Below are positions 1 to 9,826 of a DNA stretch of 64,000 nucleotides, one piece after another. The position numbers were made by a program, and so were the translations under genes. Origin of the DNA: Lacinutrix algicola (lineage in GTDB: Bacteria > Bacteroidota > Bacteroidia > Flavobacteriales > Flavobacteriaceae). The stretch is taken from assembly GCF_001418085.1 (NCBI RefSeq), contig NZ_LIQH01000021.1, forward strand, positions 1 through 64,000, written 5' to 3'. Under the pieces are notes generated by a model. The model ran no database searches. It saw only the letters and a program-made list of their open reading frames with translations, and was not told where the DNA came from. Positions within the stretch are counted from its first letter, which is position 1. Every line of letters starts with the position of its first letter.

Positions 1-25
1 TTTTGTTTTTATTTAAAGTTGTTTA

Positions 26-994
26 CTAACAACATCCTCCACCATCGTAATGGTAAGTAGATTCGCTAATAAAAATATCGTCTCTTCCTAAAGCGGCGAT
101 ATCTCCTGCTGTTTTATCGCAAATAGCAATAGGTTGGTTTTTTAATAGAATGTGTCCTTTTTTATCGTCAAAATAATCTTCGCTTCCATAATAAATAGCT
201 GCTTTACCTGTAAAAATACATGGTCCATCTTCTGGCATTGGATCTTTAATGGCTGCAACTTCAATAGACTCTATGTAAATTAATTCTTCGGTAGGATAAT
301 TTTTAGGATCTAATATTCTATAAGGTTTACGGGCTCTAATTTCTATAGTACCAAAACCAGCATCTGTTAACGCCTTTACGTATTCAGCAATTGGTAAGCT
401 TCCGCTTAAGCATAAAGCACGTAATCTATCGTCGTTACGTAAAGTATCATTCATTGGTTGCTCGCAAGTAGGATCACTCATTACAAGTTTTCCATGAGGT
501 TTTAAAACGCGATACATTTCTTCTATAGCTTTCTTTAAATCTTCAGCTTTAAAAATATTGAATAAACAGTTTTGTGCAGCGACATCTATAGAACTGTCTT
601 CAACATTTAAATTCAAAGCATCTCCTTTTACAAGATCTACAAATTCACTTTTAAACCAATCGTTTTGTGCTTCGGCTTCTAAAAAGTTTTTCTTTGAAGC
701 TTCTAGCATTTCATCTACAACATCTACACCAATAACGCCTCCTTTCTGACGGTTAAAATATGCGAATTGTAACAACTCCATACCACCACCAACACCTACG
801 TAAAGCATTTTTGGGTTGTTGGTTAAGTCTCTTGCATTTACAGTGCTACCACAACCGTAATTCATTTCCTGCATTATTTTTGGGATCTTTAAACCTGGTA
901 ATTCCCAAATAGGATTGGTTGTACAGCATAGCCCAACATCAGGAGTTAGTGCTGCTTCTTTGTATAAATCGTTTGTTGCGTCTAAGTAGCTCAT
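26..994 (-). CDS. arsM: Arsenite methyltransferase ArsM, arsenosugar type
   Basis: This is a SAM-dependent methyltransferase of 322 residues, expected to methylate arsenite in the cytoplasm as the first step of arsenosugar synthesis. A Rossmann-type SAM site is visible (YVGVGGGMELLQF near residues 65-77, then GVDVVDEML). Cysteines suited to binding arsenic occur at C23-C24, C48, in the AQNCLFN and DPTCEQ motifs, and as a C-terminal GGGCC tail. The assignment to the arsenosugar form rests on this architecture and on arsS lying in the same minus-strand cluster. It is the most distal gene of the cluster seen here, and the transcript may continue past base 1. Generic SAM methyltransferase is the fallback name. 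Confidence 0.85.
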   Translation of the reverse strand: MSYLDATNDLYKEAALTPDVGLCCTTNPIWELPGLKIPKIMQEMNYGCGSTVNARDLTNNPKMLYVGVGGGMELLQFAYFNRQKGGVIGVDVVDEMLEASKKNFLEAEAQNDWFKSEFVDLVKGDALNLNVEDSSIDVAAQNCLFNIFKAEDLKKAIEEMYRVLKPHGKLVMSDPTCEQPMNDTLRNDDRLRALCLSGSLPIAEYVKALTDAGFGTIEIRARKPYRILDPKNYPTEELIYIESIEVAAIKDPMPEDGPCIFTGKAAIYYGSEDYFDDKKGHILLKNQPIAICDKTAGDIAALGRDDIFISESTYHYDGGGCC

Positions 995-1008
995 TTTTTT
1001 ATTTTTTT

Positions 1009-1031
1009 GTCATTGCGAAGAATGAAATGAC
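1009..1031. repeat. Degenerate copy of the GTCATTGCGA palindromic repeat
   Basis: GTCATT and AATGAC flank a GCGAAGAATGA core in the short gap between the phosphorylase and arsM. The left half matches the repeat family that is abundant around 31.3-32.2 kb, and the element is a small imperfect palindrome. Confidence 0.5.
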
Positions 1032-1032
1032 G

Positions 1033-1845
1033 TTATAAACTTTTTATTAAATTTTTAAATAATGTAATCATATCTGGTTCTGCTTTACCTGCCATAGCAA
1101 TAATTTCGCTAATATCTACAGGTTTAAGGTTGTCTGGATCGCATTCGTCAGTTAATACAGAAACAGCAGCTACTTTTAGATTTAAATGATTAGCTACTAT
1201 AATTTCTGGTACTGTGCTCATTCCAACAGCGTCTGCACCAATAAGTTTAAGCATTCTATATTCTGCTCTTGTTTCTAATTGTGGACCAACAACACTTGCA
1301 TAAACACCTTCGTGTAATGTTATGTTATTTGCTTTAGCAATGGCTTTAAATTTAGCATTGATTTCTAAATCGTAAGGCGCACTCATATCTGCAAAACGTT
1401 CGCCTAATGTTTCAACACCTTTAAATGCTAATGGAGAGCCACCTTGTAAATTAATATGGTCATCTATAAGCATTAATTCACCTTTTTTATAATCAAGGTT
1501 AATGGCTCCAGAGGCATTAGAAACCAATAATGTTTTAATACCTAGTTTTTCCATTACACGAACAGGATATGTTACATCTTGTAATGTATAACCTTCATAT
1601 AAATGAAAACGACCTTGCATAACAATTACTGTTTTACCTTCTAAGGTTCCATAAATTAATTTGCCTTTATGGAATTCTACTGTTGCAGTAGGAAAGTTTG
1701 GAATATGGTTATAGCTAACTTCTTTAATAATTTCAACTTCATTGATAAGTTGACCTAAACCGGTTCCTAGAATAATTCCAATTTCAGGACTTTTAAATCC
1801 TTTCTCTTGTAAATATTCTACAGTTTCATTTATAAATTTTATCAT
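1033..1845 (-). CDS. Purine nucleoside phosphorylase, PNP-I family
   Basis: The protein has 270 residues and matches trimeric purine nucleoside phosphorylases: phosphate-binding GTGLG near the N-terminus, GRFHLYEG, SNASGAIN, GPQLETRAEYRML and GADAVGMSTVPE. The open frame extends to a TTG at 1863, but that would overlap the upstream gene. The ATG at 1845 gives a clean start 4 bases after the upstream stop, so it is preferred. Known chemistry is phosphorolysis of purine nucleosides. In this cluster it could release adenine from the arsenical adenosine product of ArsS, leaving a phosphorylated arsenoribose. That role is inferred from position only. Confidence 0.88.
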   Translation of the reverse strand: MIKFINETVEYLQEKGFKSPEIGIILGTGLGQLINEVEIIKEVSYNHIPNFPTATVEFHKGKLIYGTLEGKTVIVMQGRFHLYEGYTLQDVTYPVRVMEKLGIKTLLVSNASGAINLDYKKGELMLIDDHINLQGGSPLAFKGVETLGERFADMSAPYDLEINAKFKAIAKANNITLHEGVYASVVGPQLETRAEYRMLKLIGADAVGMSTVPEIIVANHLNLKVAAVSVLTDECDPDNLKPVDISEIIAMAGKAEPDMITLFKNLIKSL

Positions 1846-1849
1846 TAAT

Positions 1850-2581
1850 TTATTGCTTAACAAGCTTCTTTGTAATACGCTTACCTTCGGCTTTAATTTC
1901 TACCAAATATACGCCAGAATTTAATGAAGATAAATTTATAGTTTGATTTCTTAGAGAAATAGCATTAGTTTCTAATACTTTTTTACCAAGTATATTATAT
2001 AAGTTTATGTCTAAATTTAACTGTTTAGGATTCGAAATCTCAATCTGATTGTTTGTAGGGTTTGGGTAAAAAGAGACGTTGTTTAACAACTCATTTTCGT
2101 TAATACTTAATGAAGCGCAATTGGTAGAGTCAAAAGAAGTAAAAGTTCCTAGATCCCAAAATTGGTCAAATGAGAAGCAGTAAAAAAATACTTTGTCGTA
2201 ATCTTCTATTGTATCACCACTTGGTATTGAGATGGTAAACGATTTTGCACCATTAATAGATGTTGTATTATCACCAACTATTCCAAATTCTATAGTATCT
2301 AAATTAGTAATTAATGTGTTTTTTATTGTAGTATCCGATGCGCCATTAGATTTTACAAAATAAGCTCTTACATCAGGACCATCAGCAGTCATGAAATTAT
2401 CACCTAAATCTAAAGTTACTGTATTATCAGTATTTACTGTAACATTAACATCTCCCGATATATTGTACATTGGTACAGATGTATTGTTATTAAAGCCACT
2501 TACGTTTTCTACGCATTGTGCATGTGTTAATTGAAAAAAAGCCGCAAAAAATGCAGCTAAATAAAGTAGTTTTGTTTTCAT
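1850..2581 (-). CDS. DM13-like domain protein with type IX secretion tail
   Basis: A 243-residue secreted protein. It has a signal peptide (MKTKLLYLAAFFAAFFQLTHA), a middle region resembling a DM13 electron-transfer domain (features such as GDNFMTADGPDVRAYF and a central Cys in VFFYCFSFDQFWDLG), and a C-terminal type A sorting domain of the type IX secretion system (NVSFYPNPTNNQIEI to SGVYLVEI, ending KRITKKLVKQ). It is therefore expected on the cell surface or outside. It sits between the glycosyltransferase and phosphorylase genes with tight spacing, so it is co-transcribed with arsenic genes. The DM13 call is by pattern and is less certain than the sorting domain. Confidence 0.75.
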   Translation of the reverse strand: MKTKLLYLAAFFAAFFQLTHAQCVENVSGFNNNTSVPMYNISGDVNVTVNTDNTVTLDLGDNFMTADGPDVRAYFVKSNGASDTTIKNTLITNLDTIEFGIVGDNTTSINGAKSFTISIPSGDTIEDYDKVFFYCFSFDQFWDLGTFTSFDSTNCASLSINENELLNNVSFYPNPTNNQIEISNPKQLNLDINLYNILGKKVLETNAISLRNQTINLSSLNSGVYLVEIKAEGKRITKKLVKQ

Positions 2582-2593
2582 AGTCGTTTTGTT

Positions 2594-3193
2594 TTATTTT
2601 AAATATTTATTAAAAATATCGTAAGGCTTTAAGTCTTCGACATAATCTATGTCGTTTAAAGTCTCTAAAACATACAGACTAGATGTTAATTTTGAGATGG
2701 TTTGTTTGTAAACCGTTTCGGTTCCCCAATTTTCAATATCGAAAACAGATGGATTAAGTGTTTTCATACCTAATAGATAATAACCACCATCTTCTGCAGG
2801 ACCAATAACATTATCGTGAGTATCTAATTGTATAAAAGCTTGATTTATTATTTCTGTATTTAAGTCGTATAAATCGCTACCAACAATTATTATTTTTTCG
2901 TAACCTTTTTTAAACCCATTTTCGAAAGCATTTTTCATGCGTTCGCCTAAGTCGTTACCAAATTGTTGGTGTTTAGAAAATACTTGTGAATCCCAAATAT
3001 CATTCTCTCTAATTTTAACCGAATAATAAACCGCTCTATCACAATCTAATTTAGACAAGACCTCTTTGGTGTGTTCTAATAAAAATTTATAAACCTCTAG
3101 AGCAGAAGCTTCTCCAATGCTTTTTGCTAAACGCGATTTTACCTTGCCTAATTCAGGATTTCTAGTAAATGTTATGATGAGGTTTTTGTGCAT
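2594..3193 (-). CDS. TIGR04282-type arsenosugar glycosyltransferase
   Basis: A 199-residue nucleotide-sugar transferase-like protein of the family found beside the radical SAM gene of arsenosugar clusters. Visible motifs are RNPELGKVKSRLA at the N-terminus, GNDLGERM, VGSDLYDL, GPAEDGGYYLLG and LNDIDYVEDL, matching the GT-A-like fold of the TIGR04282/DUF2064 group at full length. It probably attaches a sugar or related group to the arsenoribose; the exact substrate cannot be read from the sequence. It lies 10 bp downstream of the rhodanese gene and 12 bp upstream of the DM13 gene, consistent with one operon. Confidence 0.85.
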   Translation of the reverse strand: MHKNLIITFTRNPELGKVKSRLAKSIGEASALEVYKFLLEHTKEVLSKLDCDRAVYYSVKIRENDIWDSQVFSKHQQFGNDLGERMKNAFENGFKKGYEKIIIVGSDLYDLNTEIINQAFIQLDTHDNVIGPAEDGGYYLLGMKTLNPSVFDIENWGTETVYKQTISKLTSSLYVLETLNDIDYVEDLKPYDIFNKYLK

Positions 3194-3203
3194 TCTCGTT
3201 TAA

Positions 3204-3752
3204 TTATTTTTTAGACTTTTTATTTTTATTTTTGCTTTTCTTTTTAGATTTAGGCTCTTCTTCATAAATTTTCTCGCCTTTTTCTAACCATTTACTCCAA
3301 TCTTTATTGAAAGTATGTACTTTTTCTGTTTCTTTTTCTTCGGAATCTAAAACAATGAAATCTTTGTTTTTCCATTCAAAAATTCCTCCATACAAATTAT
3401 AAACATTTGTGTAACCTGCTTTTTTTAGTTTTTCGCCAACGGTTTCACTTCTAATACCTAAAGAGCAATACACTACTATTTTTTCATCTTTATTAGGGTA
3501 TTGTTTTTCAACTGAAGCAATATCGAAATCATCATAACCCACACAAACAGCATTTTCTATATGGCTAACTTTGTATTCTTTAGGTTCTCTAGAGTCAAAA
3601 AGTATGGCTTCTGTTTTTGGCATTGCTAGTTCTTCAACTGTAATGTAAGGCACGCCTTTATCATTATATTGTTTAAGAAGAGCGTCTAAGTTTTTTTGAG
3701 CTATTGCTTCCGCAGAAAAAAAAGTAAAAAAGAGTATCAGTATGTATTTCAT
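3204..3752 (-). CDS. Exported rhodanese-like protein
   Basis: The 182-residue protein starts with a signal peptide (MKYILILFFTFFSAEAIAQ), so it is likely periplasmic. A single rhodanese domain follows, with LFDSREPKEY and the active-site loop CSLGIRS carrying catalytic C96, then GYTNVYNLYGGIFEW. The last 20 or so residues are almost all Lys, Ser and Asn, an unusual basic tail. Rhodaneses transfer sulfane sulfur or reduce oxyanions, and some arsenate reductases share the fold. A thiol role in arsenic handling is plausible but inferred only from the neighbours. Confidence 0.85.
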   Translation of the reverse strand: MKYILILFFTFFSAEAIAQKNLDALLKQYNDKGVPYITVEELAMPKTEAILFDSREPKEYKVSHIENAVCVGYDDFDIASVEKQYPNKDEKIVVYCSLGIRSETVGEKLKKAGYTNVYNLYGGIFEWKNKDFIVLDSEEKETEKVHTFNKDWSKWLEKGEKIYEEEPKSKKKSKNKNKKSKK

Positions 3753-3770
3753 AATAATTAAAATAATGAT

Positions 3771-4598
3771 TTATAGTGTAATCCCAAAACCTTGTAAGCC
3801 ACTTTCTACAGCAGGTAATATTTCGGTATTATCCCAAATACCAGTAATTATTGTTCTGGCATATTCTTCGGGTAATAAACCATTTTGCATGAGTTTATTA
3901 GTAAGCTTATAGTTATAGTCGAGATTATGGTGCGAGAATTTCATTTCTCCGTTACTATCGTCTAAAATAGCATACCAAACTTGTGGAGAACCATCGTTTG
4001 CAGGCATGCCAATAACACCAGGATTTAACCATAATTTATCGTCTTTTTCTTGGTTAAATGGCAAACCGCAATGTCCAGCAATAATGACATCGCTTTGCGT
4101 TTTTTTAAAGTTTTTGGCTTTTATTTCCCAATCGGTAGACTTAAAAATAAATTCTGAAACATTAAAATAATCACCATGTACAACAATTGCTTTTTTTCCA
4201 GCATAAGTAAACGTAAGATGGTCTGGTAAGGTTGCTAAATATTCTATTGAATTTTTAGATAGTTTACTCTGTGCAAACGGATACCATAATTTTGAAAAAC
4301 CATCGCAACGCGAGCCTTCGGTAAAATCGCAACCACAATCTTCGGCATTTTCGCCTAATTGTATTTCTACGTTACCTAAAATACCTTTTGCTTTCCAGAT
4401 TTTTAATAATTGTACAGTCTCTTCAGGCTGCGCACAATAGCCAACAATATCTCCTGTGCAAATACAGTTTTCTGCAGGAATGTTTTCTTTTTCGGCAATA
4501 GCTTTTAAAGCTTCAAGTGCTTGTAGATTACTATAAACACCACCAAAGAGCAATGTTTTTCCTTTTAATACGCCTAAATCTGTTATTTTTTTATCCAT
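3771..4598 (-). CDS. Metallophosphoesterase-fold protein with altered active site
   Basis: The 275-residue protein has a calcineurin-like fold: TGDIVGY (D50), GNVE (N76), VVHGDY (H141), AGHCGLP (H176) and a NPGVIG turn. The usual D-x-H motif I is replaced (G20, Y22), the GNHD His is V77 and the second His of GHTH is G178. Ligands of one metal site are thus lost while those of the other remain. Cysteines lie near the site (C45, C47, C55, C88, C90, C98, C177). The gene starts 2 bp after the symporter stop. It may be a modified phosphatase or an arsenic- or metal-binding derivative; no substrate can be named. Confidence 0.75.
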   Translation of the reverse strand: MDKKITDLGVLKGKTLLFGGVYSNLQALEALKAIAEKENIPAENCICTGDIVGYCAQPEETVQLLKIWKAKGILGNVEIQLGENAEDCGCDFTEGSRCDGFSKLWYPFAQSKLSKNSIEYLATLPDHLTFTYAGKKAIVVHGDYFNVSEFIFKSTDWEIKAKNFKKTQSDVIIAGHCGLPFNQEKDDKLWLNPGVIGMPANDGSPQVWYAILDDSNGEMKFSHHNLDYNYKLTNKLMQNGLLPEEYARTIITGIWDNTEILPAVESGLQGFGITL

Positions 4599-4600
4599 AT

Positions 4601-5935
4601 TTATTTACTTAACCACTTTGGTATAAAATACACTGTAATACAACTTATAATGCCCCAAACATTTACCCAAAGTAAATCGGCATACTTTCCTTCTGTAAAA
4701 ATTAATGCTTGTGGAAAGGCTTTAAAAACTAATAGAAAACCAAAAATTAAGCCACAAAATGTACTTAGATAGAAACTAATTTTTGGAACTTTAATATTCC
4801 AAAACAGAAAAACTGGTGTTAAACCAATAACCATGGTTCCAGAAATTGTTGTTGCTGATAGGATTTCGGCATCTAAAAAAACCGGTAATGTTCCTAAAAT
4901 TGCAATTGCAGCCATAGATGCTCTTCCAAAAGTAAGATCTTTTACCATGCCTAAGTCTATCGCTAATAATTTTGAAAATGATGAAAATGTAGAGTCTAAA
5001 GTTGATGCAGCAGAGGTTATCATTATAAAATTAATAACTAATAATATAACGACTCCAAATGCTTTGCCAACTTCTACGGCTGCTTGACCTTTAAAACCTT
5101 GAGTTTGCGCATACACGCCAATGACACTAAAAAGGATAATGCAAATAGCACCTAATAAGCTGGCCCATAAAAAACTTTTACGTGTTACTTTTGGTGAGCT
5201 TATAAATGCTCGGTCTGTTAAAACGGGATCGTGAAACGGATAGCTAAAAGACTGAATAATGGCTGCGAAAAACAAGTTCAACCCTAATTCGAAAGTCCAA
5301 GAACCAGAACTAACAATATCTGAAGTACTAAAATCTTCGATTGAAAAAATATTCCATAAAATGACTATTAGTAAAACAGCAAATAATACCATTTGTATAA
5401 TATCTGTAAAAATAGAACTGCTTAAACCACCTTTAATAGCATAAGCTAAAGTTAATACCGTAAATACGATAATAGCTAAATAATAGTTTTTACTACCGGA
5501 TGCTCCAAAATAACTACCAATAACCATAGTGTTACTCCAGACTTCATTAAATAAACGAATAGCAATAAGAATGGAAAATAAAGCCATAGCTCCTTTACCA
5601 AATTTTGTAGTTAAGAACTGATGAATACTTTTAAATCCACCAACGGTTCTCATTTTATAAATAAGTAAACCGGCTACTGCAAAGGACAAATAATAACCAG
5701 CATAAGCTACGCCACCAACAATACCAAAATCTAAACCTAAATTTGCGGCATTGGTTATGCTTTTGGCAAAAATCCAAGAGATAATAAGGCTTCCAGTTAG
5801 TACTAAAGTATTTGGCGCTTTCTTTTTATGGACTGCCTTAAAAAATTCATCTGTAGTTTTTGCAAATGGAGACAATAGAAACAAGATTAAACTTGATCCT
5901 ACTACTAAAATCCATTGCCATGTTTCTGTACTCAT
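4601..5935 (-). CDS. Sodium:solute symporter (SSS family)
   Basis: A 444-residue inner-membrane protein with about a dozen hydrophobic helices. The family signature GGLSSSIFTDIIQ is at residues 169-181. Members import sugars, nucleosides, amino acids or other solutes with sodium. It lies between susD and the phosphoesterase gene with gaps of 2-3 bp, so it is transcribed with the arsenosugar genes. It most likely passes across the inner membrane a substrate brought in by the SusCD pair; an organoarsenical or nucleoside is a guess from context. Confidence 0.85.
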   Translation of the reverse strand: MSTETWQWILVVGSSLILFLLSPFAKTTDEFFKAVHKKKAPNTLVLTGSLIISWIFAKSITNAANLGLDFGIVGGVAYAGYYLSFAVAGLLIYKMRTVGGFKSIHQFLTTKFGKGAMALFSILIAIRLFNEVWSNTMVIGSYFGASGSKNYYLAIIVFTVLTLAYAIKGGLSSSIFTDIIQMVLFAVLLIVILWNIFSIEDFSTSDIVSSGSWTFELGLNLFFAAIIQSFSYPFHDPVLTDRAFISSPKVTRKSFLWASLLGAICIILFSVIGVYAQTQGFKGQAAVEVGKAFGVVILLVINFIMITSAASTLDSTFSSFSKLLAIDLGMVKDLTFGRASMAAIAILGTLPVFLDAEILSATTISGTMVIGLTPVFLFWNIKVPKISFYLSTFCGLIFGFLLVFKAFPQALIFTEGKYADLLWVNVWGIISCITVYFIPKWLSK

Positions 5936-5938
5936 TTT

Positions 5939-7384
5939 TTAGTTTTCGTCCCACCAAACTGGGACATTAATACTGTTACTATTTGTAGCACTTGATGCTT
6001 CTTGATAGTTTTCGGCATTTAAAGCTTCTTCTTCTGCAGGATAAGGCATGCGAACTGGAATTAAATTATTATTTAAACTAGCAGAAATAGCATTAAATTC
6101 TGGGAAACCAGTACGTCTGTATTCTACCCAACCTTCATATCCATTAATAATATTTGCAATCCATTTTTGAGTAATAATCTGCTCTAAAGGTGTTGTGTTT
6201 GTTGCATTAAATGCTGCATTTCCAGTTAAGTAATTTATAGGCATTTCTGTTTGCCAATACTCAAAAGCTTGCGTGACTCCGGTTTCGTATAAATCTTGTG
6301 CATTTCCTGTTGTTAATCCTTTTTGGGCAGCTTCTGCTAAAGCAAAATGGACTTCCCAAGAAGTGATGAAGTTAGCATCTAAAACAGAAGTGTCTTCTCT
6401 AAAAGCACTACTTGCTAAAGAATAATCTGATAAAGCAATAGAAGTAGAAGAAGCGTCTATACCATTAATTAAACCATTAAATTCTGATGCTGCAGCGTTT
6501 GCAAAAGGTTTAAAAAAGGTGTTTATTCTTGAGTCATCTAAATCTATTAAAATGTTTTCCATGGTTTCGGATAAAACAAAATTATTAAAATCTCCAATAC
6601 GTAATTGCGCTAAGCGAAAACTATTAGGATCTGTATTGGTGAAATTAAAAATAGCATTCTCACTATTTGAAGAAATATAATTGCCTTCTGTTGCAATAGC
6701 TTGTAGTTGTGAAGAAACATCTATTTTGTCTGATATTCTAAGCAACGCTTTAATTTTTAAAGCATTTGCAAATTTCACCCAAGCTTCTAAATCACCATTA
6801 AATAAAATATCACCTTCTAAAGAAATACTTTGCGAGTAGTTTTCTATGGCAATAATACCTTTATCTAAATTATCTAAAATACCATTGTCGTCCATATAAA
6901 TAGATTCTTGACTATCGTAAGTTGGTGTTGCAGTACCTTCAATACCATTAAAGGCTTCAGAATAAGGGACATCTCCAAATAAATCTGTTAAGCCAGCAGC
7001 CATATAGGCTTTTAAAATTAGAGCAGGACCTTCGTAGACTGCAAAGGTGTTAATGCTTCTAGATTGATTTAAAATAATTTCATTGTCGCGTAAATTAGTG
7101 TAAAATACAGGCCAAGGATTACCACCTAATTGTGGTGATTTTAAAGCATGACGATCGAATAGGTTAAAATCTAAAGCGGTTCTATGTTGCGATAATAAAT
7201 CGCCAGCAACAAAGCCTTCATAACTCATTTGCTCTCCAAAATCGTATATCACTTGTCTTAGTAATAGACTAGGTTGTACCGCGTTTGGAGCATTAGGATT
7301 TGTATTAATGTCTTCAAAATCTTTTGTGCAGCTTGTTGTTAAAACAAGCGCAAAAAAACTAAATAAGTATAATATGTTTTTCAT
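5939..7384 (-). CDS. SusD/RagB-like outer-membrane lipoprotein
   Basis: A 481-residue lipoprotein with signal peptide and lipobox ending LTTSC (lipidated C19), followed by TKDFEDINTNPNAP, typical of the SusD/RagB family in the SusD-like-2 branch. SusD proteins cap a SusC TonB-dependent channel and capture ligand at the outer surface. The gene starts 10 bp after the susC stop codon, the standard SusC-SusD order. Here the pair is embedded in an arsenosugar cluster rather than next to glycan hydrolases, which suggests a small-molecule ligand. Confidence 0.88.
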   Translation of the reverse strand: MKNILYLFSFFALVLTTSCTKDFEDINTNPNAPNAVQPSLLLRQVIYDFGEQMSYEGFVAGDLLSQHRTALDFNLFDRHALKSPQLGGNPWPVFYTNLRDNEIILNQSRSINTFAVYEGPALILKAYMAAGLTDLFGDVPYSEAFNGIEGTATPTYDSQESIYMDDNGILDNLDKGIIAIENYSQSISLEGDILFNGDLEAWVKFANALKIKALLRISDKIDVSSQLQAIATEGNYISSNSENAIFNFTNTDPNSFRLAQLRIGDFNNFVLSETMENILIDLDDSRINTFFKPFANAAASEFNGLINGIDASSTSIALSDYSLASSAFREDTSVLDANFITSWEVHFALAEAAQKGLTTGNAQDLYETGVTQAFEYWQTEMPINYLTGNAAFNATNTTPLEQIITQKWIANIINGYEGWVEYRRTGFPEFNAISASLNNNLIPVRMPYPAEEEALNAENYQEASSATNSNSINVPVWWDEN

Positions 7385-7394
7385 TTGTATCTTT

Positions 7395-9806
7395 TTAGAA
7401 ATTTAAACTTGCTTTAAAACCAAAACTACGTGATGAAGCATAACTAATATCTTCTACACCACTTACAAAGCCAGTGCCTTGTACAGCTAGTTGTTCGGGA
7501 TCAAAATGCGGATTCTCGGTAATTACGAAAAGGTTTTTTCCTATTAATGCTAAATCAATTGTACCACCTTCTTTTAAGCCTAAAAAACCTTCTTTTAATT
7601 CAAAAGCATAGCCAATTGAAAACTGACGTAATTTTAAATACGAAGCATCATATACATTGTTTTCTTCATGGTTTCTATCATAAAACTGTCTGTAATAACT
7701 TTCTGCAGAAATAGCAACTGTATTTGGTTCTCCTGTTTCAGTAACACCTTCGGCAACAATTCCACCATCTGGTCTGTATTCTGTTTCTGCTAATTGTCCA
7801 CCAACGTTTCCTAAAGCGCTTGTTCTAGAAACAATTTCTCCACCTTGTCTCCAGTCGAATAAAAAGCTTGCTTTCCAATTTTTATAATTAAAATCGTTAT
7901 TCCAACCTAAAGTAAAATCCGGATTGTAGTTTCCAAGTTTTTGTAAATTATTATCTGCTATATAATTTCCGTTACTGTCAATAATAAACTGTCCATTGTC
8001 GTTTTTTAAATAACCAGTTCCATAAAAATCACCAATTTTTCCGCCTTCTTCCACTTGAAACCAAACCGTTTGATTTTGGCTATCGTAAATTCTGCTATAG
8101 GCTAAGGTTAATCTACCATCTGCTAGCGGTAATTCTTTAATAGTGGCTGTGTTTGTCGCAAAATTAAAAGTGGTATTCCAAGAGAAATCATTAGTTCTAA
8201 CTGGTGTTATTCCTGCAATAATTTCTATTCCTTTAGATTGTACTTTTCCGCCATTTACAACTTGTTGTTCGTAACCCGAAGAAATAGGGATTGGCAATGA
8301 AATAATTTGATCTTTTGTAGTTGCGTTATAGTATGTGAAATCGAAACGTAAACGGTCTTTTAAAAAGCGTAAATCTGCTCCAAACTCATAAGAGGTTGTA
8401 CTCTCAGGCTTTAAATCTGCATTCGGTATAAAATTTTGATCACTAAATGTTGGTTCGCTATTAAAAGGTGTTTGAGATACAAAAGCGCCAGATGTTTGGT
8501 AAGCATCTGTATCATTGCCAACTTGCGCAACACTGGCTCTTAATTTTACAAAAGAAATACTTTTAGGTAACTCTGTAACATTAGATAAAATAAAACTTGT
8601 TGAAACTGAAGGATAAAAGAAAGACGTATTGTCTACCGAAAAGGGAGTAGCCAATGCGCTCGACCAATCATTACGACCAGTAATATCTAAATACAAATAA
8701 TCTTTATAGCCTAATTTAGCGATTCCGTAGAAGGAATTAATACGTTTTTGAGATTCAAACTGAAACACTTCAATAGGAGATGCAGCATTATTTAAATTAA
8801 AAATACCAGGTTGTGCTAAACTTACTGTTTGAGATTGTTTTGTAGAAGCTTTTTGGTCTAATCTGTTACCACCAACCGAAAAATCTAATTTAAAATCGCC
8901 AAAGTTATTATTGTAATTAAAAAGGAAATCGGTATTGACTTCTCTATAAGAAACATCGTGTTCTGCATAAGCACCACTTTGAAAACGATTACTGGAATAG
9001 GCGCGTATAAGTTGTCTGTTTTCGTAAGAATAATCCATTCCTGTTCTTACTTGTAAACTAAAATTATCTGAGAATTCATGTTTTAAGGCAAGGTTTCCAA
9101 ACACACGATCACGATTAAAAGAGTTTCTGTTTTCGTATAAAATAAAATATGGATTATCGAAAAAAGTATAGTTAAAAGAATACTGTTGCACGCCTTCTAG
9201 GCCAGGTTGCCAATAGTCTTGTAAATTATTAATGTTAAGACTTCGCGGTCCCCAAGCGACTAAAGAATAATTTACATTTTCGCTACCATAACCATTAGAT
9301 GGTCTGTTGTCACTACTAGAATTTGTATAAGAAATAGAAGAAGAAAAAGTAGTGTTTTCTGTAGGTTCAAAATTAAGTTTTGTAGCTACTGTTTGCCTAT
9401 CTAAATTAACACCAGGAATAATAGATTCGCTTCTTAAATCTGTAAAAGATAATCTATAGTCACCTTTATCAAAACCATTAGAAATGGCAATATTATTAAT
9501 AGTTGTAATTCCTGTTTTGTAAAAATCTTTAAGGTTGTCTGGGTTAGATTTTAATTCTGTGGGTGTAATAGCATTACCAGAATATAAAGCCGTATCACCA
9601 CCACGAACAATTGTGCCATTGTCTAAAAGAACAGGACTATCAAACTGAGATACAAAAACACCAGCATCTAATTGTGGTCCCCAAGAATAGGAAATGTTGT
9701 CGTTTACTCCACCACCTAGGCCATCGATATATTCAAACTGTCCAGAATTTCCTTGACCATAAGTGTTTTGAAAATCAGGCAATCTAAAAGCAGAATCTAC
9801 AAACAA
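7395..9806 (-). pseudogene. SusC-like TonB-dependent receptor, C-terminal part after frameshift
   Basis: This frame encodes the outer-membrane beta-barrel of a SusC/RagA-type receptor (803 residues from the first in-frame Met). It ends in SFGFKASLNF with a C-terminal Phe, as expected for a barrel. It lacks signal peptide, carboxypeptidase-regulatory domain and plug, which are encoded just upstream in another frame. Reading backwards without a Met requirement, the frame continues through a GLGISINTSLFVD stretch typical of SusC directly after the plug. The two parts join perfectly if one base is added to the A7 tract at 9839-9845, giving about 1063 residues. It is therefore one gene with the 9827-10585 segment, not an independent gene. 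Confidence 0.85.
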
Positions 9807-9826
9807 AGAGGTGTTAATACTTATGC

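Noticed and set aside
1033-1863. Longer phosphorylase frame starting at TTG 1863
   Set aside because: It overlaps the upstream gene; the ATG at 1845 directly after the upstream stop is more likely.
7395-9806. Barrel segment as an independent gene
   Set aside because: It lacks signal peptide and plug and joins the upstream segment by a single-base shift.
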